Origin: JAVBUY01 sp031552735
GTDB lineage: Bacteria; Bacillota; Clostridia; Christensenellales; Aristaeellaceae
Assembly (NCBI GenBank): GCA_031552735.1
Contig: JAVBMF010000030.1
Coordinates: 1-60,727 of the forward strand
DNA: 60,727 nt
Direction: 5' to 3'
Part shown: positions 39,841 to 48,482 of the stretch, one piece after another
Layout of the letters: every line of letters starts with the position of its first letter
Position numbering within the stretch: the first letter of the stretch is position 1
Translations under genes and position numbers: made by a program
The notes under the pieces: generated by a model
Told to the model about the DNA's origin: nothing
Database searches by the model: none
Seen by the model: only the letters and a program-made list of their open reading frames with translations

Positions 39841-42015
39841 CTATGCCGCGACGGACAGGCTCAACACCATCAGCGTCGGCATGGCCGAATCCACACCCTT
39901 GTCGTGCTTGATTAGCAGCGCATATGAATACCCATTGGATGCGCCGCTGTCAGGGCGCAGCATGATCGCGAATTTCGCGCCATCGCCATACTTGGCCAAC
40001 AGGTTCCGCGCGTCTTGGTTCAACATATCTTGCACTGCAAAGCTCAGGATCGCGTCGCCCATGACGAGCTCAATCCGCACGTATCCGTCGCCCGCCAGCC
40101 GCTGCAATTCCTCGACGCTGAGCAGCAGATACGTCAGCTCATATTCCCCCTGCGCGTTGGGTTGCGCATGGACGCGGTATGTCTGCTTTCCATTGAACAC
40201 GCCCGACTCGATGCCCGCCGTCTGGGCGGTCCAATTGGCGTTGGTCAGCAGATCCTCGCGTGTTTCGCCGATGGCATCCGCCGCGCCTAACACGCCGGTC
40301 GCGGTGGCCGTGCCACTTCCGCCGCCCCTGTTGTAGGATTGATAGTTCCGGTGATCGTAATCATCGCAGTCAGCGCAGGAATAGAGGTCGTACCCATCCC
40401 GCTCCGAATTAGCCGGCACCGTGCGTGTAAACACATAGGTGTGGGCAAGCATCGCGGTTACGCGAGGCTCGACCGACGTACATTCCGGGCAAATATGGTG
40501 CAGCACACCTTCGTTTGTGCAGGTTGCGGCCAAGTTGCTGCCATGCGCCAGATGGGGTACGAAGGAATGATCGGCAACAGCCGCGATCTCTTCGCCGCCT
40601 CGCACAGCGTTACAAACAGCGACCTGGCATTTTTCAATCTTGGTTCGACCGGCAACGCAGGACGGGGCAATTGCCGCTTCAATCTCTTCCCACTGGTGCC
40701 CCGGAGAGTCGATGCCGTCCGGTACTGTATTGAGCGCTGGGCAATTGGTGCATTGGCGATATGCCTCACCGTCCGTGGTACAGGTTGGTGCCACATACCC
40801 TCTGCTTTCGTCCAGGATCAACGCTCCGTAGGCGTGTGGCAGTTTCGGAACCGTCACTGCGTTTCCTGACAGCGCACCACAGGAGGGGGTGGGGCAATAG
40901 GGTCGCCCAGAACCAGTTTTCGTGCATGTAGGCCTGTCACGATCAAAAGTATAGTACCACTGTGTCGCCTCCGCGTATTTGTGAACCTTTTCGCCTTCGA
41001 CTAACCCACAGCGTGCAGTGCACCATGTGCACTTATAGTCATATAGCTCTTTAGTCCAGCAATCACCAGCAGCGACAAGTCTCCTCTTACCCGTTGGCCG
41101 GTGATCACGCGACAAAACGGGCTTATCGCTGCTCCATTCGCCACCATCTACGAGATACATTCCACAATCGTTGCAAACCTCATGCGGACTATATCCCGTA
41201 TCTTGGCATGTGGTGGGGGTTTTTCCCGCAATCGCCTGCGTACTGCTGTGTTCGCACGCCACATCCATCGTCCCAAACTGCAATCCATCCAACGTCGTTT
41301 GCGCTTCGCCCATCATGGACGCAACAAACAGATCATCGCCCTCGCCATCGGCAGCGCCCGCGACGCCGGAAACCGGCGGGACAAACCCGCTCTTGGCCGG
41401 TGCAGACGCCCGACCCACGCCGTTCTCGTCTGACTGCTCGCCCTGCGTATTCTCGATCGTTTCACGCGTCGGCAGCACGATCGGCTTGCCGGTCTCGTCA
41501 AACAGCTCGATCGGATTGCCCTCCGCGTCAGTCGGCGGAATGAAATCGCCATTGTCGTCAAAGCGCGAAATGGGATTGCCGTCCGCGTCCTCGGTCGGGA
41601 TGGGCGTGCCGGTGCTGTCGAACAGGCCGATCAGTTGGCCGTCATCCTTGCGCAAAGGAGTGGGCGTGCTCGAGCCCGACGAACCGCCGGTCGCGCCAGA
41701 TCCGGTGCCGGTCGCATCACCGACATCACCGGAATCGCTCGTGTCGGTGCCGCTCGTGCCGGTGTCCCCGGTGCCGGTGTCGTCAGTGTCACCCGTGCCG
41801 ACGTCACTCGTGCCGGTGTCGCTCGTGCCGGTGTCGCTCGTGCCGGTGTTGCTCGTGTCGGTGCCACTCGGCGCACTGACCTTTACAACCGCATGGTCGC
41901 ACGTCTCATCATGCTCATGCGCATCCTCCGCGCCCGCCAGACTGGGCATCATCGCGACGCACAGCAGCGTTACACAGATGATGCACGATAGCCACCTCTT
42001 CAGCAAATTTCTCAT
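39841..42015 (-). CDS. Secreted Cys-rich repeat protein A
   Basis: 724 residues, ATG 42015 behind GGAGGAAAAAAC. The signal peptide ends near L-A-G-A. It has a Thr/Ser/Asp/Gly-rich low-complexity stretch (about 45-110), P-T-P-L, then six decapeptide repeats of the form D-x-x-G-x-x-I-x-x-x (about 112-172). About seven Cys units follow, each with a T-C pair partner and a C-x-x-C or C-x-x-x-C motif after a G-x-x-x-Y-x-C start (about 230-560). They resemble zinc-knuckle or disulfide-like repeats. A conserved A-T-G-V-L-G-A hinge leads into a C-terminal strand-rich domain of about 140 residues. There is no sortase motif, so the anchor is unknown. No family recognised. Paralogue of the next gene. Confidence 0.8.
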   Translation of the reverse strand: MRNLLKRWLSCIICVTLLCVAMMPSLAGAEDAHEHDETCDHAVVKVSAPSGTDTSNTGTSDTGTSDTGTSDVGTGDTDDTGTGDTGTSGTDTSDSGDVGDATGTGSGATGGSSGSSTPTPLRKDDGQLIGLFDSTGTPIPTEDADGNPISRFDDNGDFIPPTDAEGNPIELFDETGKPIVLPTRETIENTQGEQSDENGVGRASAPAKSGFVPPVSGVAGAADGEGDDLFVASMMGEAQTTLDGLQFGTMDVACEHSSTQAIAGKTPTTCQDTGYSPHEVCNDCGMYLVDGGEWSSDKPVLSRDHRPTGKRRLVAAGDCWTKELYDYKCTWCTARCGLVEGEKVHKYAEATQWYYTFDRDRPTCTKTGSGRPYCPTPSCGALSGNAVTVPKLPHAYGALILDESRGYVAPTCTTDGEAYRQCTNCPALNTVPDGIDSPGHQWEEIEAAIAPSCVAGRTKIEKCQVAVCNAVRGGEEIAAVADHSFVPHLAHGSNLAATCTNEGVLHHICPECTSVEPRVTAMLAHTYVFTRTVPANSERDGYDLYSCADCDDYDHRNYQSYNRGGGSGTATATGVLGAADAIGETREDLLTNANWTAQTAGIESGVFNGKQTYRVHAQPNAQGEYELTYLLLSVEELQRLAGDGYVRIELVMGDAILSFAVQDMLNQDARNLLAKYGDGAKFAIMLRPDSGASNGYSYALLIKHDKGVDSAMPTLMVLSLSVAA

Positions 42016-42360
42016 GTTTTTTCCTCCCGTGCTACTGGTTTTAGGCATTTAGGCACCTATATTGTATGGAACGCACTCCATTTATACATGAGATACCAGC
42101 ATGCAACAAAGAATGCGCAAAAAAGTGTTCATGTGCATTCAGTCCGCTGCCCTATCCGGAAAAGCGCTCAGTCGTAATCGACTGCTTACAACGCTCTTTT
42201 TCCTCTTCTCTGGGTGAGCAGTTATTATCTGGAAGGATTATAGCATCTATTTCCAATATATTCAAGAGCTCAAACAAAACCACATGGGCACTTTTTCACG
42301 TTTTCCACATAAAACGGATCGGGATTGCTCCCGATCCGTTTTTGCGCAATAACCTTGTCG
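42016..42360. other. Intergenic region between the paralogue genes
   Basis: 345 bases, AT-richer than its surroundings. It holds the downstream terminator T2 of gene B and the start region of gene A. TTGTATGGA at 42062-42070 (plus) recurs upstream of gene B. No gene seen. Confidence 0.75.
42309..42347 (-). terminator. Terminator T2, identical stem to T1
   Basis: Hairpin core 42315-42343 is base-for-base the same as at 39800-39828, placed at the end of paralogue B. Confidence 0.9.
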
Positions 42361-45057
42361 TTACTTCTTGATGATGGACATGCCGGTGGCGAACTCGGTG
42401 ACATCCACCAGCTTGGTGCCGATCTTGATGTACAGCGCGTGCGTATAGCTCGCCTTGCCGTTCTTTTCATACGTCGGCTCGATCATGAACGCGAACTCCA
42501 CGGTATCCATGGTCAGTCCGGCCTCGGCCATCGTGGACTGAATGCCCTTTCTGTTGAACAGCTCGGGGCGGAAACGCAGGCTGGCGCCATTGAGGTTGAA
42601 GTGGATTTCATCCACATTGGCGTCGGTCAGTGCCTGCAATGCAGCGGCGTTGAACACCAGATAGCGCAGCGTGTAGTTGCCATCGGCATCGGCATACGCC
42701 GTCACGCGGAAGTACTTGCGGTTGCCCTGCATCTCCAGTTCCGGCGTGGCGTCCATCATCTGCCAGCTCTTATTGAATACCTGCGTATTCTCCAGCAGGA
42801 TGTCGTCATCCACCGCGCCTAACACGCCGGTGGCGGCGGCAGGCTCATCTGCGGCGGGTTCTGGGGCCGGTTCAGGGGCCGGACCGGGCGGGACGGGGCC
42901 GGGAGGAACGGGGCCGGGAGGAACGGGGCCGGGCGGGACGGGGTCTAGTCTGTGGCCGTCGCAATTAACGTAATTCGGACACTCAAACCATTCGAATCCC
43001 GCTACACCGGGCGCGGCCGCTTGCGATTTCAGCGGCCTATGCTCAAATGTCCCATGCGGGAGCGGAGGCGTCTGCGCCGGAGCATTAATTGGGTTAGTGA
43101 TTGGATTAGTTGTACACTGGTTGCAATACAACCCTGCCGTCCAACCGCCTCCATTGGGCGCACAGGATGTCGCCGGTATCGCAGAAATAGTCGTCAAGCC
43201 AATATGCTCAACCTGACTACTTTGATCCACCAAAAGCTCATTGCACCCGCTAAGCTCGCAGCGTTTCACTTTTATCTCCGTCCCAAAACATACCGTTGCC
43301 GAAATGACCGTAAAGTCAGACGGCTCTTTGTGCTGCAACCCAGGAACCGGATTTGTGTGATCGTGCGCAGTCACACCAAAGTTACAGACATATGTGTCAA
43401 GTCCCTCAACATTACACTTCGGCAAGTTCGTATGGGTGATCGCATAGTGCGAAGGATCATTCTCGTCGATCTCCTCCGTAACAATGTTATACCACCCTTT
43501 GCAGCCCCTATTGCATGACCAATACGTAGTGGTGCCGCCGTCGCAGGGTGTACCAGTAGTAGCACCGGGCTGGAAGTTGTGCTTTAGCGGCTCATCTCCA
43601 GGGGTTATCCCTTTCAGCTTGCCACAATATGAACACTTTTCTGCTACCGTAAAACCAGCAGACACACATGTCTTCGCTATTACATCGGTGGTAGCCATAA
43701 AATTGTGGTTATTCGGATCGCGTGCTCCAGCGTCTCCGGTAATTTGGCCCGGGCCACCGTCCACCAAGAACCCACACAACTTGCACAGTGTCATAGTTTT
43801 TTTCAGTGCGGGGGTACAACAAGTAGGCGCTGTATTTTCGTAAATAGTGATAAGGTTCGGGTCACCAGCGTTATGGTTTTTTCCTTGACACGACAGCGTC
43901 GAAGCATCAGGCTTTGGCAATGTAACTCTAGGCTTAGTTTCTTTTCCACAGAATACACAATACGTAATCTCAACAGCGGGCTCCAGATGATTTTCATTTT
44001 GTCCTATCGGATACGTTGTAACGGTCGTCTCAACATGCCCCGACAAAACTGAGCCCTGTGAGAGTAATCCATTGGGTTCTGGGCAGCCTTCTGCTGTGCA
44101 GACCCAGTCGCCGGTATAGCCATCGCCACCCGGTGATGTACACCCCGTCTGAGGGCTATAGCCTTGAAGCTCACGCACATGGTCATGCTGTACCGCTTGA
44201 ATCCCGACGTCAAATGCCACAACTCCCTCGCCAACAAAAGTTGACATGAACAGATCGTCGCCCTCACCATCTACCGCGCCCAGCACGTCGGAAACCGGAG
44301 GCGCGCCATCGGTCGGCTCTGTCGGCAGCGTCGGTTCCACCGGCGGCGGTGCCAGCACGATCGGCGCGCCGGTCGCGTCAAACAACGGAATCTGGTTGCC
44401 ATCGACATCTACCGGCGGGATGAAGCTGCCGTTCTCGTCAAAGCGAGAAATCGGGTTGCCGCTCTCATCCACTGTCGGCAGCTGCGAGCCAGTTCCATCA
44501 AACAGCGGAATCAAATGGCCATGCTCGTCCAGCAAGGGCGTAGGCGTAGCGCCCGTCGAACTACCAGCGCCGGAGCCATCGTCCGCGCCGCCAACAGGAT
44601 CGGAACCGCCAGCCGGGGGCGGGTTGGCCGATGGATCGGAACCATCAGCCGGGGGCGGGTTGCCCGACGGATCGGAACCATCAGCCGGGGGCGGGTTGCC
44701 CGACGGATCGGAACCGTCAGCCGGGGGCGGGTTGTCCGACGGATCGGAACCGTCAGCCGGAGGCGGGTTGCCCGATGGATCGGAACCGTCAGTCGGGGGC
44801 GGGTTGGCCGTCGGATCGGAACCGTCAGCCGGGGGCGGGTTGGTCGTCGGATCGGAACCGCCCGCCGGGGGTGTGTTGGCCGTCGGATCGGAACCGCCCG
44901 CCGGGGGCGGGTTGCTTACCGGATCGGGATCGGCCACCGGAGGCGTGCTGCTCACCACAGGCTCGTCAAGCGCAAGCACCATGGTAGACATGGCTGCGGT
45001 TGCGAGCAGGCAAACACATACGATGCAGGCCAAGAATCCTTTCAGCGTAAACTTCAT
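42361..45057 (-). CDS. Secreted Cys-rich repeat protein B
   Basis: 898 residues, ATG 45057 behind GGGAGGAACGAC. Signal peptide about 1-30. It has nine 12-residue units of the N-P-P-P-A-D-G-S-D-P-x-x type (about 43-155), P-T-P-L-L, then six decapeptide repeats D-x-x-G-x-x-I (about 175-235). Eight or so Cys units with C-x-x-C or C-x-x-x-C pairs, often with T-C before (about 300-690), follow. A P-P-G-P-V linker leads to A-T-G-V-L-G-A and a C-terminal strand-rich domain of about 150 residues. The layout matches protein A segment by segment, with a different low-complexity stalk. No sortase motif. Surface display or matrix role is inferred; no family recognised. Confidence 0.8.
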   Translation of the reverse strand: MKFTLKGFLACIVCVCLLATAAMSTMVLALDEPVVSSTPPVADPDPVSNPPPAGGSDPTANTPPAGGSDPTTNPPPADGSDPTANPPPTDGSDPSGNPPPADGSDPSDNPPPADGSDPSGNPPPADGSDPSGNPPPADGSDPSANPPPAGGSDPVGGADDGSGAGSSTGATPTPLLDEHGHLIPLFDGTGSQLPTVDESGNPISRFDENGSFIPPVDVDGNQIPLFDATGAPIVLAPPPVEPTLPTEPTDGAPPVSDVLGAVDGEGDDLFMSTFVGEGVVAFDVGIQAVQHDHVRELQGYSPQTGCTSPGGDGYTGDWVCTAEGCPEPNGLLSQGSVLSGHVETTVTTYPIGQNENHLEPAVEITYCVFCGKETKPRVTLPKPDASTLSCQGKNHNAGDPNLITIYENTAPTCCTPALKKTMTLCKLCGFLVDGGPGQITGDAGARDPNNHNFMATTDVIAKTCVSAGFTVAEKCSYCGKLKGITPGDEPLKHNFQPGATTGTPCDGGTTTYWSCNRGCKGWYNIVTEEIDENDPSHYAITHTNLPKCNVEGLDTYVCNFGVTAHDHTNPVPGLQHKEPSDFTVISATVCFGTEIKVKRCELSGCNELLVDQSSQVEHIGLTTISAIPATSCAPNGGGWTAGLYCNQCTTNPITNPINAPAQTPPLPHGTFEHRPLKSQAAAPGVAGFEWFECPNYVNCDGHRLDPVPPGPVPPGPVPPGPVPPGPAPEPAPEPAADEPAAATGVLGAVDDDILLENTQVFNKSWQMMDATPELEMQGNRKYFRVTAYADADGNYTLRYLVFNAAALQALTDANVDEIHFNLNGASLRFRPELFNRKGIQSTMAEAGLTMDTVEFAFMIEPTYEKNGKASYTHALYIKIGTKLVDVTEFATGMSIIKK
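44595..44925 (-). repeat. 36-base tandem repeat in gene B
   Basis: About nine units coding N-P-P-P-A-D-G-S-D-P-S-G, with small changes. This makes the gene prone to length variation. Confidence 0.88.
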
Positions 45058-45402
45058 AAGTCGTTCCTCCCATTCTACATGCAGTCGGCTGTGCGGTTCC
45101 AACAACGAAATGTAAATGCGGTGCGGCACCGCCGTTGTATGGACATTGGTGCATCTTTAGCATATGCGGGATAGCTTTCCTTTATACCTATATGTTGCAA
45201 CAACAAACTGTATTTGAATAGCGGAAAGAACCTGCGTTACATTATTTCATTCAAAAGAGAAAAAAATGAAATAATTGCAAGTCCGTTTTCTGTTTCTCCC
45301 ATTTCGTTGGAAGCTGTTCTAATATCTGGATCGATCATAGCACGATTATCCATGAAATGCAACGCTTTAAGCTGAATTTGATATTCGCTCGAAACGCTCG
45401 TT

Positions 45403-45438
45403 TTGCATTCATTTTTGCATGATCTTGCATTTTTGCAT
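45403..45438. repeat. Cluster of four TTGCAT direct repeats
   Basis: TTGCAT at 45403, 45415, 45425 and 45433, with spacing falling from 12 to 8 bases. It lies about 350 bases upstream of gene B. It could bind a regulator or be simple drift in AT-rich sequence. Confidence 0.6.
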
Positions 45439-45598
45439 TCTGTCGCACATGACCGCAAACAAAATTCCTCCTTTTTTCCCAAACCATTGTGAAAGCGCCA
45501 CTTTTTTTGCATCGCGCCAGAAAAATGCACTCCATATTGTTCACAATTCGTTCGCATGATTTGCGAACGCCCGGCACTTCGCAGACGCTCCGCCGCGC

Positions 45599-45630
45599 AA
45601 AAAAACCGCCCTGCACACGTTGCAAAGCGG
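45599..45630 (-). terminator. Terminator after oadG-like gene
   Basis: Minus strand CCGCTTTGCA / ACGTG / TGCAGGGCGG (two wobble pairs) followed by TTTTTTT. Confidence 0.8.
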
Positions 45631-45656
45631 CTCTGTTTACCAATCAACAGGTTCCT

Positions 45657-45785
45657 CTATTTCGCTTTCCCGGCTACCGCCGCGAAAATCTTCACCATCA
45701 CAAAGAACGTCAGCAGCGTCAAAAACACCGTACCCAGGCCATAGCCCATCAGTTCAACGCCCAGCTTCATCGTGTGCATATCCAT
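45657..45785 (-). CDS. OadG-type small subunit of a sodium pump decarboxylase
   Basis: Only 42 residues. One transmembrane helix (G-Y-G-L-G-T-V-F-L-T-L-L-T-F-F-V-M-V) with a short basic tail. The G-x-G-x-V-F-x-x-L-x-x-L pattern fits OadG/MmdD-like subunits, usually about 80-120 residues, so the C-terminal linker is missing. GAGGGGAG precedes the ATG at 45785. It follows oadB by 25 bases. Confidence 0.8.
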   Translation of the reverse strand: MDMHTMKLGVELMGYGLGTVFLTLLTFFVMVKIFAAVAGKAK

Positions 45786-45810
45786 CTTTGTTTCTCCCCT
45801 CTCACGTCGC

Positions 45811-46947
45811 TCAGCGCGCGCCCAGCAGCCATGGCACCAGCGACAGCACCACGCCGCCAGCCACCACCGAGCCCAATTGCCCGGCCACATTGGCGCTGAT
45901 TGCCTGCATCAGGATGAAGTTGTAGGGGTCCTCCTCCTTGGCCATGCGCTGCACGATGCGCGCCGCCATCGGGAAGGCCGAAATGCCCGCCGCGCCGATC
46001 ATCGGGTTGATCTTGCGCTTGGAGAACACATTAAGCAGCTTGGCAAAGAGCACGCCGCCCGCGGTATCGAAGATGAACGCCACCAGACCCAGCCCCAGGA
46101 TCATCAGTGTTTTGAGCGTCAGGAACTGATCGTAGCGCATGGTCGCGCCGATCGTGATGCCCAGCAGCAGCGTGACGATATTGGCCAGCTCATTCTGCGC
46201 GGCCTTGTTCAGGCGTTCGACCACACCGGCTTCTTTGATCAGGTTGCCAAACATCAGCAGGCCGATCAGCGGCGCGGAGATCGGCGCGATAATGCCCGCG
46301 ATGATGGTGATCAGGATCGGGAAGCAGACGATCATCCACTTCTTGGGTTCGACCACGTTGGCATCCATGCGGATCATGCGCTCTTTCTTGGTGGTCAGCG
46401 CGCGGATGACCGGCGGCTGGATAATCGGCACCAGCGCCATGTACGAATATGCCGCCACGGTAATCGGTCCGAGCAGGCTAGGCGAAAACTGCGACGCCAC
46501 CATGATCGAGGTCGGGCCGTCCGCCGCGCCGATGATGCCGATGGACGCCGCATCCTTCAGATTAAAGCCCAGCGCGATCGCACCAAGAATCGTAAAGAAG
46601 ATGCCAAACTGCGCCGCCGCGCCAAAGAAGATCATCTTGGGATTGGAGAACAGTGGCCGAAAATCGGTCATCGCGCCAATGCCGATGAAGATCAGCACCG
46701 GGAACAGCTCGGTCATGATGCCCCAATCATACAGCATTTGCAGCACGCCCGGCTGCCCCGCGTGTCCCCAGATAATGGCCAACGGCAGGTTGACCACAAT
46801 CGCGCCAAACCCAATGGGCAGCAGCAGCATTGGCTCAAAGTCTTTCGCAATCGCCAGATAAATCAGAATGCTGCCGATCAGGTACATCACCAGATGCTGC
46901 CACTGCAGCGCGAGGAACCCTTCAAACACCTTGGAAAACGCATCCAT
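45811..46947 (-). CDS. Sodium ion-translocating decarboxylase beta subunit (OadB/MmdB/GcdB)
   Basis: 378 residues, about ten helices. Typical blocks are L-I-F-I-G-I-G-A-M-T-D-F-x-P-L, G-I-I-G-A-A-D-G-P-T-S-I (with the Na+-binding Asp), and the C-terminal N-P-M-I-G-A-A-G-I-S-A-F-P and L-M-Q-A-I-S-A-N-V-A-G-Q-L-G-S-V. It exports Na+ driven by decarboxylation of a carboxybiotin. The ATG at 46947 is preferred over an upstream start because GAGGAGG precedes it. The alpha subunit and biotin carrier are absent here. Confidence 0.93.
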   Translation of the reverse strand: MDAFSKVFEGFLALQWQHLVMYLIGSILIYLAIAKDFEPMLLLPIGFGAIVVNLPLAIIWGHAGQPGVLQMLYDWGIMTELFPVLIFIGIGAMTDFRPLFSNPKMIFFGAAAQFGIFFTILGAIALGFNLKDAASIGIIGAADGPTSIMVASQFSPSLLGPITVAAYSYMALVPIIQPPVIRALTTKKERMIRMDANVVEPKKWMIVCFPILITIIAGIIAPISAPLIGLLMFGNLIKEAGVVERLNKAAQNELANIVTLLLGITIGATMRYDQFLTLKTLMILGLGLVAFIFDTAGGVLFAKLLNVFSKRKINPMIGAAGISAFPMAARIVQRMAKEEDPYNFILMQAISANVAGQLGSVVAGGVVLSLVPWLLGAR

Positions 46948-47011
46948 TGTTGTGGTTGTCCTCCTCTTTGGTTCCGCTTTCGCGACCCTTTTCGTTTGAG
47001 CCGCAAGCAGT

Positions 47012-47040
47012 ATTATCGCAAAGTGCGCCATAGAAGTCAA
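47012..47040 (-). promoter_or_regulatory. Promoter of oadB-oadG
   Basis: Minus strand TTGACT, 17-base spacer, GATAAT, about 65 bases before the ATG. Confidence 0.7.
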
Positions 47041-47059
47041 GCGCATGCATCACAAAGAG

Positions 47060-47092
47060 CTGACGCCGTATGCGCGGCGTCAGCCCTTTCCC
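47060..47092 (-). terminator. Terminator after dctM
   Basis: Minus strand CTGACGCCG / CGCATA / CGGCGTCAG then CTCTTTG. The T run is weak. Confidence 0.6.
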
Positions 47093-47096
47093 TCAG

Positions 47097-48392
47097 TTAC
47101 ATTTTGCTGGGCAGATACATGACAAACTGCGGTACATACGTGATGAGCAGCAGCGCCGCTACCATCACACAGTACAGCGGGATCATATTTTTGCTGGTGC
47201 GTTCGATCGGCGTTTTGCCAATGGCGCAGCCCACAAACAGCGCCGAACCGACCGGCGGCGTGCACAGGCCGATGGCGAGGTTGAAGATCAGCATCACGCC
47301 AAAGTGCACCGGGTCCATGCCGATCGACGGGTGCGTCACCACCGGGTAGAGGATCGGCGTCATGATCATGATCAGCGGCGCCATGTCCATGATGCAGCCC
47401 AAGAACAGCAGCAGCACATTGATGATCAGCAACTGAATGTACTTGTTGGTGGTCAGGCCAAGCATCGCGGCGGAGATCGCCTCCGGGATGCGCAGCGTGG
47501 TCATCATGAACGCGAACGCCTTGGAGGTGGCGATCAGTGTCAGCACGATGGCCAGCGTCTTGAGCGCGTTCATCAGGATCGGGCCCATCTGCTTGATCTT
47601 GATCTGGCGGAACACAAAGTATGCCAGGATGAACGAATACAGGCAGGCCACCGCCGCCGCCTCGGTCGCGGTGCAGATGCCCAGACCAACGCCGCCCAGA
47701 ATGATCACGATGGTCAGCAGCGGGCCAATGGCGTTCAACGCAATGCTCGGCACCTTTTTCCAGCCCGGGAACTCGCCGCGCGGGAACTTGTATTTGCGCG
47801 CGAAGATAAAGCAGCAGACCATCAGCGAGAAGCCGAGCAGCATGCCCGGAATCAATCCGCCCATGAACAGCTTGCCCACCGACACGCCACCGGCGGCCAG
47901 CGCGTAGAGCACCATGTTGTGGCTGGGCGGAATGAGCACGCCCTGGCACGCGCTGGTCACGGTCAGGCCGACCGCGAAGTCCACGTCGTAGCCCTGCTTG
48001 ACCATCATCGGGATGACCACCGGGCCCAGCGACGATACGTCGGCCACCGCCGAACCGGAAATGCCGCCGAAGAACATCGAATCCAGACAGTTGACCATCG
48101 CCAGACCACCGCGCATCCAACCGACGCAGAGGTTGGCGAAGTCGATCAGCCGGTCGGATATGCCCCCGGCACCCATGATCTCACCGGCAAGAATGAAGAA
48201 CGGGATGGATAACATTGAAAAACTGTCTACGCCTTTGACCATCGCCTGTATCAGTGCGGTCAACCCTGTACCGGATACCATAGCCGCGCCCACAGACGCA
48301 AGAATCAGCGCGAATGCCACCGGCACACGCAAAATAAGCATTACGGCAAAGCCACCCAACAGGATAAGCGTTGCCCAATCATGAGGTGTCAT
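47097..48392 (-). CDS. dctM: TRAP transporter large permease (DctM)
   Basis: 431 residues, about 12-13 helices. It has P-F-F-I-L-A-G-E-I-M, G-I-S-G-S-A-V-A-D, I-P-P-S-H-N-M-V-L-Y, and the C-terminal T-P-P-V-G-S-A-L-F-V-G. It moves a solute, often a C4-dicarboxylate, with Na+. DctM normally stands with DctP and DctQ, but neither lies next to it here. AGGAGG precedes the ATG. Confidence 0.94.
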   Translation of the reverse strand: MTPHDWATLILLGGFAVMLILRVPVAFALILASVGAAMVSGTGLTALIQAMVKGVDSFSMLSIPFFILAGEIMGAGGISDRLIDFANLCVGWMRGGLAMVNCLDSMFFGGISGSAVADVSSLGPVVIPMMVKQGYDVDFAVGLTVTSACQGVLIPPSHNMVLYALAAGGVSVGKLFMGGLIPGMLLGFSLMVCCFIFARKYKFPRGEFPGWKKVPSIALNAIGPLLTIVIILGGVGLGICTATEAAAVACLYSFILAYFVFRQIKIKQMGPILMNALKTLAIVLTLIATSKAFAFMMTTLRIPEAISAAMLGLTTNKYIQLLIINVLLLFLGCIMDMAPLIMIMTPILYPVVTHPSIGMDPVHFGVMLIFNLAIGLCTPPVGSALFVGCAIGKTPIERTSKNMIPLYCVMVAALLLITYVPQFVMYLPSKM

Positions 48393-48482
48393 GACGGTTT
48401 CCTCCTATATATAATACGGAGTCAGCCGCATGCTTCGCACCTTTGAAGAAAAGATATGCAATTGTATGTTTTTTTCAAAGGG

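Larger units (their letters stand above)
45058..45656. other. 599-base gene-poor region upstream of gene B
   Basis: AT-rich. It has TTGTATGGA at 45135-45143 (shared with gene A), four TTGCAT copies at 45403-45438, and the terminator of oadG at 45599-45630. The open frames crossing it have poor codon composition and no RBS, so I call none. Confidence 0.7.

Noticed and set aside
44595..44925. Tandem 36-base repeats as a CRISPR array
   Set aside because: The units are contiguous and coding, with no spacers and no cas genes near.
45237..45647. 136-codon minus-strand open frame in the gap upstream of surface gene B
   Set aside because: AT-rich, no RBS. Its Cys/Asn/Lys pattern comes from the TTGCAT repeats, and it crosses the oadG terminator.
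47080..48120. 346-codon frame opposite in phase to DctM
   Set aside because: Compositional shadow of DctM, which has full family motifs in its own frame.
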